Assembly: GCF_014193375.1 (NCBI RefSeq)
Contig: NZ_JACHZF010000022.1
Coordinates: 14,361-66,495, forward strand
Direction: 5' to 3'
DNA from: Halomonas campaniensis
Lineage (GTDB): Bacteria > Pseudomonadota > Gammaproteobacteria > Pseudomonadales > Halomonadaceae
Length of the DNA stretch: 52,135 bases
In this document: positions 35,346 to 44,557 of the stretch, piece by piece
Position numbering within the stretch: position 1 is the stretch's first letter
Layout of the letters: every line of letters starts with the position of its first letter
Made by a program: the position numbers and the translations under genes
Notes under the pieces: model-generated
What the model was told of the DNA's origin: nothing
Database searches by the model: none
What the model saw: the letters and a program-made list of their open reading frames with translations, nothing else

Positions 35346-38132
35346 ATGTCAGGACTCCTTCGCCGCCTCTTCGCCCCCCGCTGGCAGCACCCCGACCCGG
35401 CCGTGCGCCGCCAGGCGATTCCCCGCCTCGACCCCGCACGGGAGGAGCATCGCCAGGCCCTGGAGCGCCTGGCCCTGGACGACGATGCCGAGGTGCGTTC
35501 CGCCGCCCTGGCACGGCTCGACGACCCCGCCCGCCTGATGGCGCTGCTGGACGCCGCGCCGGCCTCCGCCGAGCTTTCCCGTCGGCTCGTCGAGCTGCTG
35601 AGCGGCCGCCAGGGCAGCCTGGAGCTGGGCGCGCGCATCGCCCTGGTCGAGCGGCTGGCCTCCCCTGACCTGCTGGCCGAGATCGCCCTGCAGGGCGACA
35701 ACCAGCAGCTGCGCCTGGCCGCCCTGGAGAGGCTCGACGACGAGGAGGCCCTGATCCGCCAGGCCTGCGACAACGGCATCGCCGCGGTACGCCATGCCGC
35801 CGCGGCACGCGTGCAGAGCGAGGCCGGGCTGGCCCGGCTGGCCCAGTCCGCCCGCCGCGACCGCCAGGTGATGCGCCAGGCCCGGGAGCGCCTCAACCGC
35901 ATCCGCGCCGACGCCGCCTCGCTGGCCGCCGCGCGCGAGCGCCGCGAGGCGCTGCTCGCGGACCTGGAGCGCCATGCCAGCGCCCCCTGGGAGCCGCTCT
36001 ATGCCGGTCGCTTCCGCCACCTGATGCGCGAATGGAGCAGCCTGGAGGACCTGCCCGATGCCGGCCAGGAGCGCCGCTACCAGGATGCCTGCCTGCGCTG
36101 CCGCAAGGTGATCGGCGACCACGAGGCCCACCAGCGCTCCCGGGAGGCGGCCCACCAGCGTCGCGAGGATGCCGACCAGACCCGCGAGGCCCTGGTGGAA
36201 GCCCTCGAGGAGAGCCTTGACGCGCTGACCCGCAGCGACGGCATCACCGACCAGGACATCGCCAGCCTGCGCGCCCAGAAGCAGCTGCTCGACAACCGCT
36301 GGCAGGCGCTTTCCGACCAGCACCTTCCCGACGAGGCCCTGCGCAAGCGCTACGACAAGGCGCGGCGAGGCTTCGACCGCCTCAGCCAGGCCTGGGTCAG
36401 GCTGGAGGAGCGCGCCGGCGAGATCGAGCGCGCGCTGCACGATGGCGACGACGAGCGCCTACAGGCCCTGGTGGAGGCCGTCGGCTGGCCCGAGGGCCTG
36501 GCCCCCTCGCCGCTGCTGCAGCGGGCTCGAACGCACCTGGCGCGGGAGAGCGAGGCAACGAACGGGGACGACCTCGAGGCGCGGCTGGCACGCTTCGTCG
36601 ACGAGCTCGACCAGTTCGAGCGCCTGCTGGAGAGCGGCGCCTTCAAGGGGGCCAGTCGACTGCACCAGCGGCTGCGCCAGGCCGCCGAACGGCTTCCCGA
36701 CCGGCAGCTGCAGCCCCACGAGGCGCGCCTCAAGCGGCTGGGCGCCCGGCTGGCCGAGCTGCGCGACTGGCGCGGCTTCGTCGCCGGCCCCAAGCGCGAC
36801 CAGCTCTGCCAGGCCATCGAGGCCCTGGCCGACGAGGCGGGGGCCAGCGACGGCGCCCTCGATCGCCGCCATCGCCAGCTGGTCAAGGAGTGGAAGTCGC
36901 TGGGCGACGCCGCGGCCAACCGCGAGCAGTCCGCCCGCTTCCGTGCCGCCTCGGACCGCATCCATGACCGTCTCGCCCCCTGGCGGACGCGGCTTGACGA
37001 GGAGCGCCAGCGCAACCTGGCCACCCGCGAGACGCTCTGCGAGCAGCTCGAGACCCTGCTGGCCCAGCCCGCCGAGGAGGCCGACCCGGACGCCCTGCGC
37101 CACATCCGCGACAAGGCCCGCGAACAGTGGCGCCACGCCTCTCCCGTGCCCCGCGACCAGGCAGAGGCCATCGGGCGGCGCTTCGGCCGCATCCGCCATG
37201 AGCTCCAGGCGCTGATCGACCAGCGGGCCCACGCCATCGCCACCGCCAAGCGCGAGCTGATCGACGAGGCGCGGGGCCTGCTCGAGCAGCCGCTGCCCGC
37301 CGCCCGTCGCGCCGATCAGGCCAAGGCCCTGCAGCGTCGCTGGCGCGAGCTGGGCCGGGCCCCCAAGGGCGAGGAGCAGGCGCTGTGGCGCGAGTTCCGC
37401 GGCCTGTGCGACCAGATCTTCGCTTCCCGGGAGGCGGAGCGCGACGACCGCGCCCAGCGGGCCCGGGAGCGCCTGGAGGCGATGCAGGCCCTGATCGATC
37501 GCCTCGACGCCTGGCACCCCGCCAGCAGCGACGACCAGGCCGTGCTCGACGCGGCGATCCGTGACGCCGCCGCCCTCGAGCCACTGCCCACGGGGCGGCG
37601 CACCGAGGGCATGCGCCGGCGCTGGTCGGGCATCGTGCGCGCCCGACGCGAACGCCTCGAGCGCCTGGCGGTGATCGACGAGGTGGAGGGCTGGCGCGCG
37701 GTCCAGCCGCTGCTGGCCGAGCACCTGGCGGCCGACGCCGACAGCCTGGCCGGCGAGGCCAGCCGCGACGTCGGGCTGCCGGAAGGCCTGTCCCTCGCCG
37801 AGGACATGCGCGGCGCCCATGCGCGGCGCAACGCGGCACGTCTCGAGCCCTCCAGCCCCTCGGAGGTGGCCGAGCGGCTGGCCAGGGTCCGGGTGCACCT
37901 CTCGCTGCTGGCGGTGGGGCGCGTCAGCCACCGGGACGACCCGCTGCGGCTGGCGATCCAGGTCGAGCGCCTCAACGAGAACCTCGGCCGCGAGCTCTCG
38001 CGGGCCGAGGAGGTCCGCGGCGTGCTGCGCGAGCTGCTGGCCACCGGCCCCGTCTCCCCCGAGCTGTGGGCCCACGAGGTGGGTGAACTCGATCGCCTGC
38101 TCGAGCACCTGACCCGGCTCCCGCCTCCCTGA
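35346..38132 (+). CDS. Large DUF349 coiled-coil protein with HEAT-like repeats
   Basis: A 928-residue soluble protein starting at ATG 35346 (MSGLLRRLFAPRW) with AGGA before it. The first 200 residues contain HEAT-like repeats (ALERLALDDDAEVRSAALARL, then ALERLDDEEALIRQACDNG). The remainder is mostly charged helices with several DUF349 units marked by W-x-x-LG or EW-x-SL patterns (for example LVKEWKSLGDAAANRE and LQRRWRELGRAPKGEEQALWREFR). There is no signal peptide and no catalytic motif. Function is unknown; similar proteins are found in Pseudomonas. It is divergent from minC and closed by the terminator at 38163-38195. Confidence 0.82.
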   Translation: MSGLLRRLFAPRWQHPDPAVRRQAIPRLDPAREEHRQALERLALDDDAEVRSAALARLDDPARLMALLDAAPASAELSRRLVELLSGRQGSLELGARIALVERLASPDLLAEIALQGDNQQLRLAALERLDDEEALIRQACDNGIAAVRHAAAARVQSEAGLARLAQSARRDRQVMRQARERLNRIRADAASLAAARERREALLADLERHASAPWEPLYAGRFRHLMREWSSLEDLPDAGQERRYQDACLRCRKVIGDHEAHQRSREAAHQRREDADQTREALVEALEESLDALTRSDGITDQDIASLRAQKQLLDNRWQALSDQHLPDEALRKRYDKARRGFDRLSQAWVRLEERAGEIERALHDGDDERLQALVEAVGWPEGLAPSPLLQRARTHLARESEATNGDDLEARLARFVDELDQFERLLESGAFKGASRLHQRLRQAAERLPDRQLQPHEARLKRLGARLAELRDWRGFVAGPKRDQLCQAIEALADEAGASDGALDRRHRQLVKEWKSLGDAAANREQSARFRAASDRIHDRLAPWRTRLDEERQRNLATRETLCEQLETLLAQPAEEADPDALRHIRDKAREQWRHASPVPRDQAEAIGRRFGRIRHELQALIDQRAHAIATAKRELIDEARGLLEQPLPAARRADQAKALQRRWRELGRAPKGEEQALWREFRGLCDQIFASREAERDDRAQRARERLEAMQALIDRLDAWHPASSDDQAVLDAAIRDAAALEPLPTGRRTEGMRRRWSGIVRARRERLERLAVIDEVEGWRAVQPLLAEHLAADADSLAGEASRDVGLPEGLSLAEDMRGAHARRNAARLEPSSPSEVAERLARVRVHLSLLAVGRVSHRDDPLRLAIQVERLNENLGRELSRAEEVRGVLRELLATGPVSPELWAHEVGELDRLLEHLTRLPPP

Positions 38133-38162
38133 CCCCTGCCGGTCTGCCGGTCTGCCGAGAAC

Positions 38163-38195
38163 GCGAAAGCGCGAGGGATTGCCTCGCGCTTTCGC
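38163..38195. terminator. Bidirectional terminator between DUF349 gene and phaB
   Basis: A perfect 14-bp stem (38163-38176 with 38182-38195), 5-base loop GATTG, between convergent genes (stops at 38132 and 38250). Confidence 0.85.
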
Positions 38196-38249
38196 TTGCC
38201 ACGCCCCGCGACCGCCTCGGCCGCGGGGACGTCATGACAGGGAGGGCGA

Positions 38250-38996
38250 TCAGCCCATGAACTGCCCGCCGTTGATGTCGATGTTGGCGCCGGTGATGAA
38301 GCCGGACTCCTGGTGGGCCAGGTAGGCCACCAGGCGACCGATCTCCTCGGGCTTGCCGTAGCGCTTGACCGGGATGGTCTCGCGGATCGACTCGCGCACC
38401 TTCTCGGGGATCTTCATGATCATGTCGGTGGCGATGTAGCCCGGCGACACGGTGTTCACGGTGATGCCCTTGGTGGCCGTCTCCTGGGCCAGCGCCATGG
38501 TCAGGCCATGCATGCCGGCCTTGGCGGCCGAGTAGTTGACCTGGCCGAACTGGCCCTTGCGACCGTTGATCGAGGAGATGTTGATGATGCGGCCGTACTG
38601 CTGCTCGAGCATGGAGTCGAGCACGCTGCGGCAGGTGTTGAAGACGCTGTTGAGGTTGGTGTCGATGACCTCGTGCCACTGCTCCGGGGTCATCTTCTTC
38701 ATGGTGCCGTCGCGGGTGATGCCGGCGCAGTTGACCAGCACACCGACCGGGCCGTGCTTCTCCTCGATCTCCTTGACCCCATTGACGCAGGCATCGAAGT
38801 CCACCAGGTCCACCCCGGCGATATCGATGTTGGTGTAGCCATCCGACTTCTGGGCCTCCAGCCAGGTCTTGGCCTTCTCCGGGTTGTGGTAGCCGGCCAC
38901 CACCTGGTAGCCCTCGTCGGCCAGGGCGCGACAGATCGCGCTGCCGATACCGCCGGTTCCACCGGTTACCCAAGCAACGGTTGCGTTGTTGGCCAT
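38250..38996 (-). CDS. phaB: Acetoacetyl-CoA reductase (PhaB)
   Basis: A 248-residue short-chain dehydrogenase, reducing acetoacetyl-CoA to (R)-3-hydroxybutyryl-CoA with NADPH for polyhydroxybutyrate storage, a common trait in Halomonas. The cofactor loop is VTGGTGGIGSAICRAL, the catalytic residues are in NISSINGRKGQFGQVNYSAAKAG (Ser, Tyr, Lys), and VNTVSPGYIATDM closes the pocket. It starts at 38996 behind GGGAGGTAACA, a near-perfect ribosome-binding site. No PHA synthase is in the window. FabG would look related, but the MANNATVAWVTGG start and the FNTCRSVLDSMLEQQYGRII segment point to PhaB. Confidence 0.92.
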   Translation of the reverse strand: MANNATVAWVTGGTGGIGSAICRALADEGYQVVAGYHNPEKAKTWLEAQKSDGYTNIDIAGVDLVDFDACVNGVKEIEEKHGPVGVLVNCAGITRDGTMKKMTPEQWHEVIDTNLNSVFNTCRSVLDSMLEQQYGRIINISSINGRKGQFGQVNYSAAKAGMHGLTMALAQETATKGITVNTVSPGYIATDMIMKIPEKVRESIRETIPVKRYGKPEEIGRLVAYLAHQESGFITGANIDINGGQFMG

Positions 38997-39066
38997 TGTT
39001 ACCTCCCTATAGTCATGACGCTGAGCGGGCCGGCCGGGTCGGGCCGGCACCGGAATTATTCTCGAT

Positions 39067-39092
39067 GAAGTTGCCAACCAGATGACAACTTC
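39067..39092. promoter_or_regulatory. Inverted repeat between phaB and the initiator tRNA
   Basis: GAAGTTG (39067-39073) and CAACTTC (39086-39092) are perfect 7-base arms around a 12-base spacer, 71 bases upstream of phaB. It may be a protein-binding site, but no regulator is known from the sequence. Confidence 0.35.
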
Positions 39093-39144
39093 GCGCAGTA
39101 TGGACCACAGAGTGCAGGCGGGACGAGCGTTTGAACCTGCACCC

Positions 39145-39172
39145 TTGACTAAAGGGGTAATCCCTGTAGAAT
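39145..39172 (+). promoter_or_regulatory. Promoter of the initiator tRNA gene
   Basis: TTGACT (39145-39150) and TAGAAT (39167-39172) with a 16-base spacer, directly before the tRNA start at 39187. Confidence 0.85.
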
Positions 39173-39186
39173 ACTCCTCACGTTGA

Positions 39187-39263
<77 letters not shown>

Positions 39264-39273
39264 AATTTAAGAG

Positions 39274-39305
39274 AAAGGCCAGAACCCACCAGTTCTGGCC
39301 TTTTT
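39274..39305 (+). terminator. Rho-independent terminator after tRNA(fMet)
   Basis: A 12-bp stem (39274-39285 with 39292-39303), 6-base loop CCACCA, and a run of T (39301-39305). Confidence 0.92.
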
Positions 39306-39324
39306 CATGCCTACGATTTCAGAT

Positions 39325-40107
39325 TCAGCGGTCCCCGCTGCCGCCCCCTTCCCCCTTGATGGTGGGTGCCATGCCCAGCCGGCCGACGCCGGGCAGCTTG
39401 AGCGCCGGGCGGCGCAGGTCGAGGCCCAGCGACAGCCCCAGCAGGTTGACCTCGATGCCCTCGTCCCGGCCCAGCGTCAGGCCCAGCACGCCGCCGGCCG
39501 ATGCCGTCAGGCCCCGCCCGCCAGGCGCCGCGGCCAGCAGGCCCTCGAACAGGTAGTCCTTGCCCACCGCGGTGACCGGCAGCACCGCCTCGAGCCCCTC
39601 GACCTCGCGCACCACCCAGGCGGTGAAGGTGTTGCTGTTGGGGCCGGGCCAGGCCCGATAGGCCGCCGGGGCCGGATAGGCGGCCACCGCGGCCTCGATC
39701 CGGGGAATCAGCCGCTCTGCCGCCTCGCCCCGGTAATCGGCCAGCAGGGCCGGCGGGTTGCCGTACCAGGCGCGATCCGGCACCCGCGTCGCCTCGGACA
39801 CCAGGGCGGGACGACGCCAGCTGAGCACGTGGTGCATCCGCCAGGCCTCGGCGCCCGCCTCCCGGGTGGCGATCCAGGTATGCACCCCGAAGGCACCCCG
39901 CCAGCCCCAGGTGCGCGCGGCGTAGAGCTGCACCACCGCGCCGGGCGCCACCCCCGGCGCAGGCGCCAGCCCCGCCGGCTCGCGGCTGGCTGAGGCCCAG
40001 TGCCGCCCCTCCCCCTCGGCCTCGGTGGCCAGCATCCACAGCGGCCCGGCCAGCAGCAGGGCCAGGGTCACGACCATCCCGGCCAGCAGCCGCAGGATTC
40101 GTCTCAT
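39325..40107 (-). CDS. DUF3750 domain protein
   Basis: A 260-residue protein with one N-terminal membrane segment (LLAGMVVTLALLLAGPLWML) and a periplasmic domain. Segments VVQLYAARTWGWRGAFGVHTWIATR, RVPDRAWYGNPPALLADYRG and PAPAAYRAWPGPNSNTFTAWVVREV fit DUF3750, whose role is unknown. The ATG at 40107 is used; a GTG directly before it is equally possible. It is transcribed away from cnoX and towards the tRNA terminator. Confidence 0.75.
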   Translation of the reverse strand: MRRILRLLAGMVVTLALLLAGPLWMLATEAEGEGRHWASASREPAGLAPAPGVAPGAVVQLYAARTWGWRGAFGVHTWIATREAGAEAWRMHHVLSWRRPALVSEATRVPDRAWYGNPPALLADYRGEAAERLIPRIEAAVAAYPAPAAYRAWPGPNSNTFTAWVVREVEGLEAVLPVTAVGKDYLFEGLLAAAPGGRGLTASAGGVLGLTLGRDEGIEVNLLGLSLGLDLRRPALKLPGVGRLGMAPTIKGEGGGSGDR

Positions 40108-40188
40108 CACCGGTGCGTCTCCCCTTGAATCGCCGCCTGACCACCCGCATCTTGTGAGGGAATTCACTCTGACCCGGGACCCCACACC

Positions 40189-41124
40189 ATGTCCATCGTC
40201 GACCCGCGTACCGGCGAGCCGCTCGCCACCGATCCTCCTGCCGGCGATTCGACCGCCACGGCGCCCGCCGGCCAGGAGGCCGAGGTGATCATCGACGTCG
40301 ACCAGGGCAACATCCAGCAGGTGCTCGAGCTCTCCATGCAGGTGCCGGTGCTGCTCGACTGCTGGGCCCCCTGGTGCGAACCCTGCAAGAACCTGATGCC
40401 GGTGCTCGAGAAGCTGGCCCGGGAGTATCGCGGGGCCTTCATCCTCGCCAAGCTCAACATCGACGAGAACCAGGAGATCGCCGCCCAGCTGGGGGTCCGC
40501 TCGGTGCCCGACGTTAAGCTGGTGAGCCAGGGCGGGCTGGTCGACCACTTCCAGGGCGCCCTGCCCGAGAAGCAGATCCGCGAATGGCTCGGCCGCTACT
40601 TCCCGGCCCCGGAGGATGCCCCGGCCAGCCCCGAGGAGCAGGCCGCCGAGGCGCTGGCGGCCGGCGATGCCGCTACCGCCCGCGCCCTCTATGAACAGCT
40701 GGTGCAGCAGCACCCCCAGCACTATCCCTACCAGGTGGAGCTGGCCCGCAGCCTGGTTGCCCTGGGCCAGGGGGAGGATGCCCGCGCCCTGCTCGACAAC
40801 CTGCCGCCGGAGGAGCGTGACGCCGCCCCGGCCCGCGGCGTGCGCGCCAGCATCGAGTTCGGCGAGGAGGCCCCCTCCGCCGAGGCCATCGCCGCCCTGG
40901 AGGGCCGGGACGACAGCGAGGCCCGCTACCAGCGCGCCCTCCGCCGGGTCGCCGACGGCGACTACGAGGCGGGCCTGGAGGACCTGCTGGCCCTGATGAA
41001 GCAGGACCGCGCCTGGGGTGACGATGCCGCCCGCAGGACCCTGCTGCGGGTCTTCGACGCCCTGGGGGCCGACCATCCGCTGACCGTCGCCTACCGTCGC
41101 AAGCTGTTCGCCCTGCTCTACTGA
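40189..41124 (+). CDS. cnoX: CnoX (YbbN)-like thioredoxin/TPR co-chaperone
   Basis: A 311-residue protein. A thioredoxin domain (about 32-140) with active site WCEPC (Cys63, Cys66) is followed by a TPR-like helical half (about 145-311). CnoX proteins protect substrates from oxidation and hand them to GroEL/ES or DnaK. In E. coli the site is degenerate (SQHC), but here the full C-x-x-C should be redox-active, as in alphaproteobacterial CnoX. The first 30 residues are low-complexity. Confidence 0.88.
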   Translation: MSIVDPRTGEPLATDPPAGDSTATAPAGQEAEVIIDVDQGNIQQVLELSMQVPVLLDCWAPWCEPCKNLMPVLEKLAREYRGAFILAKLNIDENQEIAAQLGVRSVPDVKLVSQGGLVDHFQGALPEKQIREWLGRYFPAPEDAPASPEEQAAEALAAGDAATARALYEQLVQQHPQHYPYQVELARSLVALGQGEDARALLDNLPPEERDAAPARGVRASIEFGEEAPSAEAIAALEGRDDSEARYQRALRRVADGDYEAGLEDLLALMKQDRAWGDDAARRTLLRVFDALGADHPLTVAYRRKLFALLY

Positions 41125-41200
41125 GCGGTCAGCGGCGGGATCGCCCGGGGCATCCGCCGGCACGTCGGAAAGGGCCGCCCGCCGGCGGCCCTTGCGCCGT

Positions 41201-42376
41201 TCAGACCGCCAGCACGCGATCCAGCCGGGCCAGCGCCGCGTCCAGCTGGGTGGCCGTGGTGCCGAAGTTGAGCCGCGCGAAGCCCGGCCGACCGAAGTCG
41301 GCACCGTCGGAGAGCGCCACCCCCGCCCGCTCGAGCAGCGCCTTGCAGGGCGAATCGCCGCCCGCCAGGGTCGTCGCCCGGCGCAGGTCGAGCCAGGCGA
41401 GGTAGGTGGACTCGGGAGGGCTCATGGCGACCCCTGGCCAGCGCGCCACCCGCTCGACCAGTGTGCGGCGGTGGCCACGCAGCACCTCGAGCAGCACCTG
41501 CCGCCACGGCTCGCCGCGGCCGTAGGCTGCCTCGGCCGCCACCAGCCCCAGCACGTTGCCATCCGGCTGCAACCCCCTGGCCACCGCGGTGAAGCGGCGC
41601 CGGAGCCCCGCATCGGGGATCACCGCGCAGGCGGTGGTCAGGCCGGCCAGGTTGAAGGTCTTCGACGGCGCCCAGAGGGTCAGGGTACGCTCGGCCAGCT
41701 CGGGAAAGGCCGCCGCCAGCGGCACGTGCCGCGCCCCGGCGTCCAGCAGCAGGTCGCAGTGCAGCTCGTCGGAGACCACCCGCAGGTCGTGGCGCACCGC
41801 CAGCTCGGCCAGGCCGGCCAGCTCGTCGCGGGTCCACACCCGCCCGGTGGGATTGTGGGGCTGGCACCAGAGCAGCAGCCGCGTGCGGGGCGTGATCGCC
41901 GCCTCCAGGGCCTCCAGGTCGAGCCGCCAGGGTTCGCCGGGGGCCTCGGGTTCGCGCATCGCCGCCTGCTGGGGCAGCCGGCCGGTGCGCTCGGCCACCC
42001 GGAGGAAGGGCGGATAGATGGGCGTGACCGTCAGCACCCCGTCTCCCGGCTCGGTGAGTGCCAGACTGGCCAGGTGCAGGGCCGGCACCACCCCTGGCAG
42101 CCAGTGCTGCCAGGCCGGCTCGATGGCCCAGCCGTAATGCTCGGCGCTCCACGCGCAGAGGGTCTGGCGCAGCGAATCGGGTACCAGGCCGTAGCCGAAG
42201 ACGCCGTGCTCGACCCGGGCGTGCAGGGCCTCGATCACCGCCGGCGGCGAGAGGAAGTCCATGTCGGCGACCCACAGCGGCAGGACCTCCTCGCCGTGGC
42301 GATGCCACTTCTGGGAGGGCCACTCCCCCCCGGCCGGGTGGCGGCGCTCCACCGGCGTGGCAAAATCGAACTCCAT
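41201..42376 (-). CDS. patB: PatB/MalY-type cystathionine beta-lyase
   Basis: A 391-residue fold-type-I PLP enzyme that splits C-S bonds in cystathionine or cysteine conjugates. The start MEFDFATPVERR and the segment LPLWVADMDFLSPPAVIEAL are characteristic. PLP-binding parts are QPHNPTGRVW, SDELHCDLLL and the lysine loop APSKTFNLAGL. It starts at 42376 with GGGAGGGCGC before the ATG. It is divergent from the small unknown gene at 42419. Confidence 0.9.
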   Translation of the reverse strand: MEFDFATPVERRHPAGGEWPSQKWHRHGEEVLPLWVADMDFLSPPAVIEALHARVEHGVFGYGLVPDSLRQTLCAWSAEHYGWAIEPAWQHWLPGVVPALHLASLALTEPGDGVLTVTPIYPPFLRVAERTGRLPQQAAMREPEAPGEPWRLDLEALEAAITPRTRLLLWCQPHNPTGRVWTRDELAGLAELAVRHDLRVVSDELHCDLLLDAGARHVPLAAAFPELAERTLTLWAPSKTFNLAGLTTACAVIPDAGLRRRFTAVARGLQPDGNVLGLVAAEAAYGRGEPWRQVLLEVLRGHRRTLVERVARWPGVAMSPPESTYLAWLDLRRATTLAGGDSPCKALLERAGVALSDGADFGRPGFARLNFGTTATQLDAALARLDRVLAV

Positions 42377-42418
42377 GCGCCCTCCCTCATCAGCACAGCG
42401 AAACGGGACAACCATCAG

Positions 42419-42865
42419 ATGAACCAGACCATGCCCCAAGACGGCTTCTATGCCAAGGTACGCCGCGGGCTGCCCGCCCTGATCGGCCAGTGGCGGCGAC
42501 TCGGCCAGGGCGACGAGGCGCGCCTGGCGCTGATCCTGGCCGAGACGGCCCGGGTGGCAAAGCTCGGCCAGCCGGAGGCCACTCCCGATGCCGCGACCCT
42601 GGCCGCCTGGAGCGAGCCCGAGGCCGGCGACGCCATCCCGCTGTGGGCGGCCCGCACCGCCACCTTCCTGCTGGTGCAGATGCCGGCACGGCCGTTGCCG
42701 CAGGGCGAGGACGAGGCCTGCGCCTGGGCCTACTGCTGGCTGCGCAACCGCGACTTTCCCGACCACGCCAGTGCCGAGGCGGCCCTCCCCGAGCATCTGC
42801 GTACGCTCCTGGCGGGGCCCCTCAAGGCGGCCTGGATGGACCGCCAGGGGCTGCGGCTGATCTAG
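42419..42865 (+). CDS. Small protein of unknown function
   Basis: A 148-residue soluble, helix-rich protein starting MNQTMPQDGFYAKVRRGLPALIGQ. Visible are an ARLALILAETARVAKLG helix and a Trp/Cys-containing segment (ACAWAYCWLRNRDFPDHA). No known motif or membrane segment. It starts 43 bases from the divergent patB and converges with the HNH gene. Confidence 0.7.
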   Translation: MNQTMPQDGFYAKVRRGLPALIGQWRRLGQGDEARLALILAETARVAKLGQPEATPDAATLAAWSEPEAGDAIPLWAARTATFLLVQMPARPLPQGEDEACAWAYCWLRNRDFPDHASAEAALPEHLRTLLAGPLKAAWMDRQGLRLI

Positions 42866-42877
42866 CTCCCGACGACC

Positions 42878-43216
42878 TCAGCGCCGCCGCGGCGGCCGCT
42901 TGGGCTTGAAGCCGGCGGGTTTGGTGGCCAGCCATTCGACGAAGGTGCGAATCTCGGGGTGCCCCATCAGCGCCTCGCGGCTGCGATAATGGTCGGCCAG
43001 CTCCCGTTCGCCGAGCACCGCGTGGATATGCCGGTGGCAGGGGTGACAGAGCCAGAGGATGGCGGTCAGCCGCTCGACCCGGTCGAAGCGCCGCCGGTAG
43101 CGCGCCTTGCCGTGCAGCGAGCGCGGAATCAGGTGGTGCCGGGTCAGCGGAGCCGCACGCCCGCACAGTTCACAGGTATCGGGTCGCGGCGGCGGTGACA
43201 GCTCGTGGCCGGCCAT
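42878..43216 (-). CDS. HNH-endonuclease-type protein
   Basis: A 112-residue protein with a Cys4-zinc HNH pattern: CELCG, RHHLIPRSLH, LCHPCHRHIH. The two Cys pairs and the His of the beta-beta-alpha metal site are in place; the middle Asn of the name motif is His here. Such stand-alone HNH proteins are frequent and of unclear role; no methylase or restriction gene lies nearby. The start at 43216 is supported by GGAGAG. Confidence 0.8.
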   Translation of the reverse strand: MAGHELSPPPRPDTCELCGRAAPLTRHHLIPRSLHGKARYRRRFDRVERLTAILWLCHPCHRHIHAVLGERELADHYRSREALMGHPEIRTFVEWLATKPAGFKPKRPPRRR

Positions 43217-43265
43217 GCACTCTCCGGGGATCTGGATGCCTCCCTGACAGGATAAGGAAAACGAG

Positions 43266-44078
43266 ATGGAAGTTCCCCTGAGCTGGCAGCTGGCCAAGCT
43301 CGCCGTGTCGATCGGCATGGTGCTGGGCCTCGGCGCCATCGCCGTGCGCGTCAGCCCGCGTATCGCCGGCCTGCTCGCCGGCTACCCCCTGGGCACCGCT
43401 ATCGCCCTGTTCTTCATCGGCCTCGAGCTCTCCCCCGCCTTCGCCGCCGAGAGCGCCGTGCATACCCTCGCCGGCTTCACCGCCACCCTGGCGATGGGCG
43501 GCGGCTACCTGCTGTGCGGGCGCCGCGAGGGCTTCCGCGGCGTGCTCGCCGGCACCGCCGGGGGGCTGGCGGCCTTCCTGGCCACCGGCCTGGCGCTGAC
43601 CCAGGTCGAGTTCACCCGGGTCACCGGCACCCTGACCACCCTGGTGGCCATCGCCGCCTTCCTGCGCCTCTACCGGCGCGTGCCCGACGTGCGGGTAACG
43701 GCGCGGGGCACGGTCACCTGGCCGGCCCTGATGCTGCGGGCGCTGCTGGCGGCGGCGATCATCTTCGCCATCACCGGCCTGGCCCACGTGCTCCCGGCGG
43801 CCTGGGCCGGCGTGATGTCGGCCTTCCCGATCAGCATGTACCCCATGCTGGTGATCCTGCACCTGGCCCACGGCCCGGGACCGGTGGCCACGGTAATCAA
43901 GCACTATCCCGCCGGGCTCGGCGCCCTGCTCTGGTATGCGCTGTGTGTCTCGCTCACCTACGACCGCCTCGGGCTGGCCCTGGGCACCCTGGCCGGCTTC
44001 GCGGTGGCCACCGTCTGGCTGCTGGCCTGGACCCGCCTGCAGGCCTGGCGCAGGACACGCAACGCCGTCGCCGCCTAG
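43266..44078 (+). CDS. Multi-helix membrane protein of unknown function
   Basis: A 270-residue integral membrane protein with eight or nine helices. Recognisable elements are GLLAGYPLGTAIALFFIGLELSP, a Gly-rich second half and SAFPISMYPMLVILHLAHGPGPVATVIKHYPAG. It resembles small transporter-like proteins but no family can be named. Divergent from the HNH gene. Confidence 0.72.
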   Translation: MEVPLSWQLAKLAVSIGMVLGLGAIAVRVSPRIAGLLAGYPLGTAIALFFIGLELSPAFAAESAVHTLAGFTATLAMGGGYLLCGRREGFRGVLAGTAGGLAAFLATGLALTQVEFTRVTGTLTTLVAIAAFLRLYRRVPDVRVTARGTVTWPALMLRALLAAAIIFAITGLAHVLPAAWAGVMSAFPISMYPMLVILHLAHGPGPVATVIKHYPAGLGALLWYALCVSLTYDRLGLALGTLAGFAVATVWLLAWTRLQAWRRTRNAVAA

Positions 44079-44149
44079 CCGGGGCTTGACCAAGCGCTTG
44101 CTCGGGGCAAGGCTGTATCCCTGACACGACAACCACAAGGAACCCGCCG

Positions 44150-44557
44150 ATGTTCGTTCGCAAAGTCGAACCCGCCTTCTACGACACCGATGCCCTGGGC
44201 CACGTCAACAACACCCGGCTGCCCGCCTGGTTCGAGCTGGCCCGCAACGACCTGTTCCGCCTGTTCACCCCCGACCTGGACCCGCGCAAGTGGCGCCTGA
44301 TCATGGCCCGCATGGAGGTCGACTACCGCGCCGAGCTCCAGTATGGCCAGGAGATCGAGATCCGCACCTACGTCTCGCGCCTGGGCAACAGCTCCTTCAC
44401 GGTCAGCCAGGAGGCTCGCCAGGCCGGCAAGCTCACCAACCTCGGCCACACCGTGATGGTGCACTTCGACCATGAGGCCAAGCGGGCCATCCCCATCGAG
44501 GGCGAGCTTCGCGAGGCGCTGGAGGCCCACCTGCAGAAGGAGCCGGCCGACGCATGA
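44150..44557 (+). CDS. 4HBT/YbgC-like acyl-CoA thioesterase
   Basis: A 135-residue hot-dog-fold protein. The signature YDTDALGHVNNTRLPAWFE (about 11-29) includes the catalytic Asp and the GHVNN of 4-hydroxybenzoyl-CoA thioesterase-type enzymes. It should hydrolyse acyl-CoAs in the cytoplasm. It overlaps the ybaK gene start by 4 bases (ATGA). Confidence 0.88.
   Translation: MFVRKVEPAFYDTDALGHVNNTRLPAWFELARNDLFRLFTPDLDPRKWRLIMARMEVDYRAELQYGQEIEIRTYVSRLGNSSFTVSQEARQAGKLTNLGHTVMVHFDHEAKRAIPIEGELREALEAHLQKEPADA

Noticed and set aside
42878..43216. HNH gene as part of a restriction or defence system
   Set aside because: No methylase, helicase or other defence gene nearby; neighbours are ordinary.
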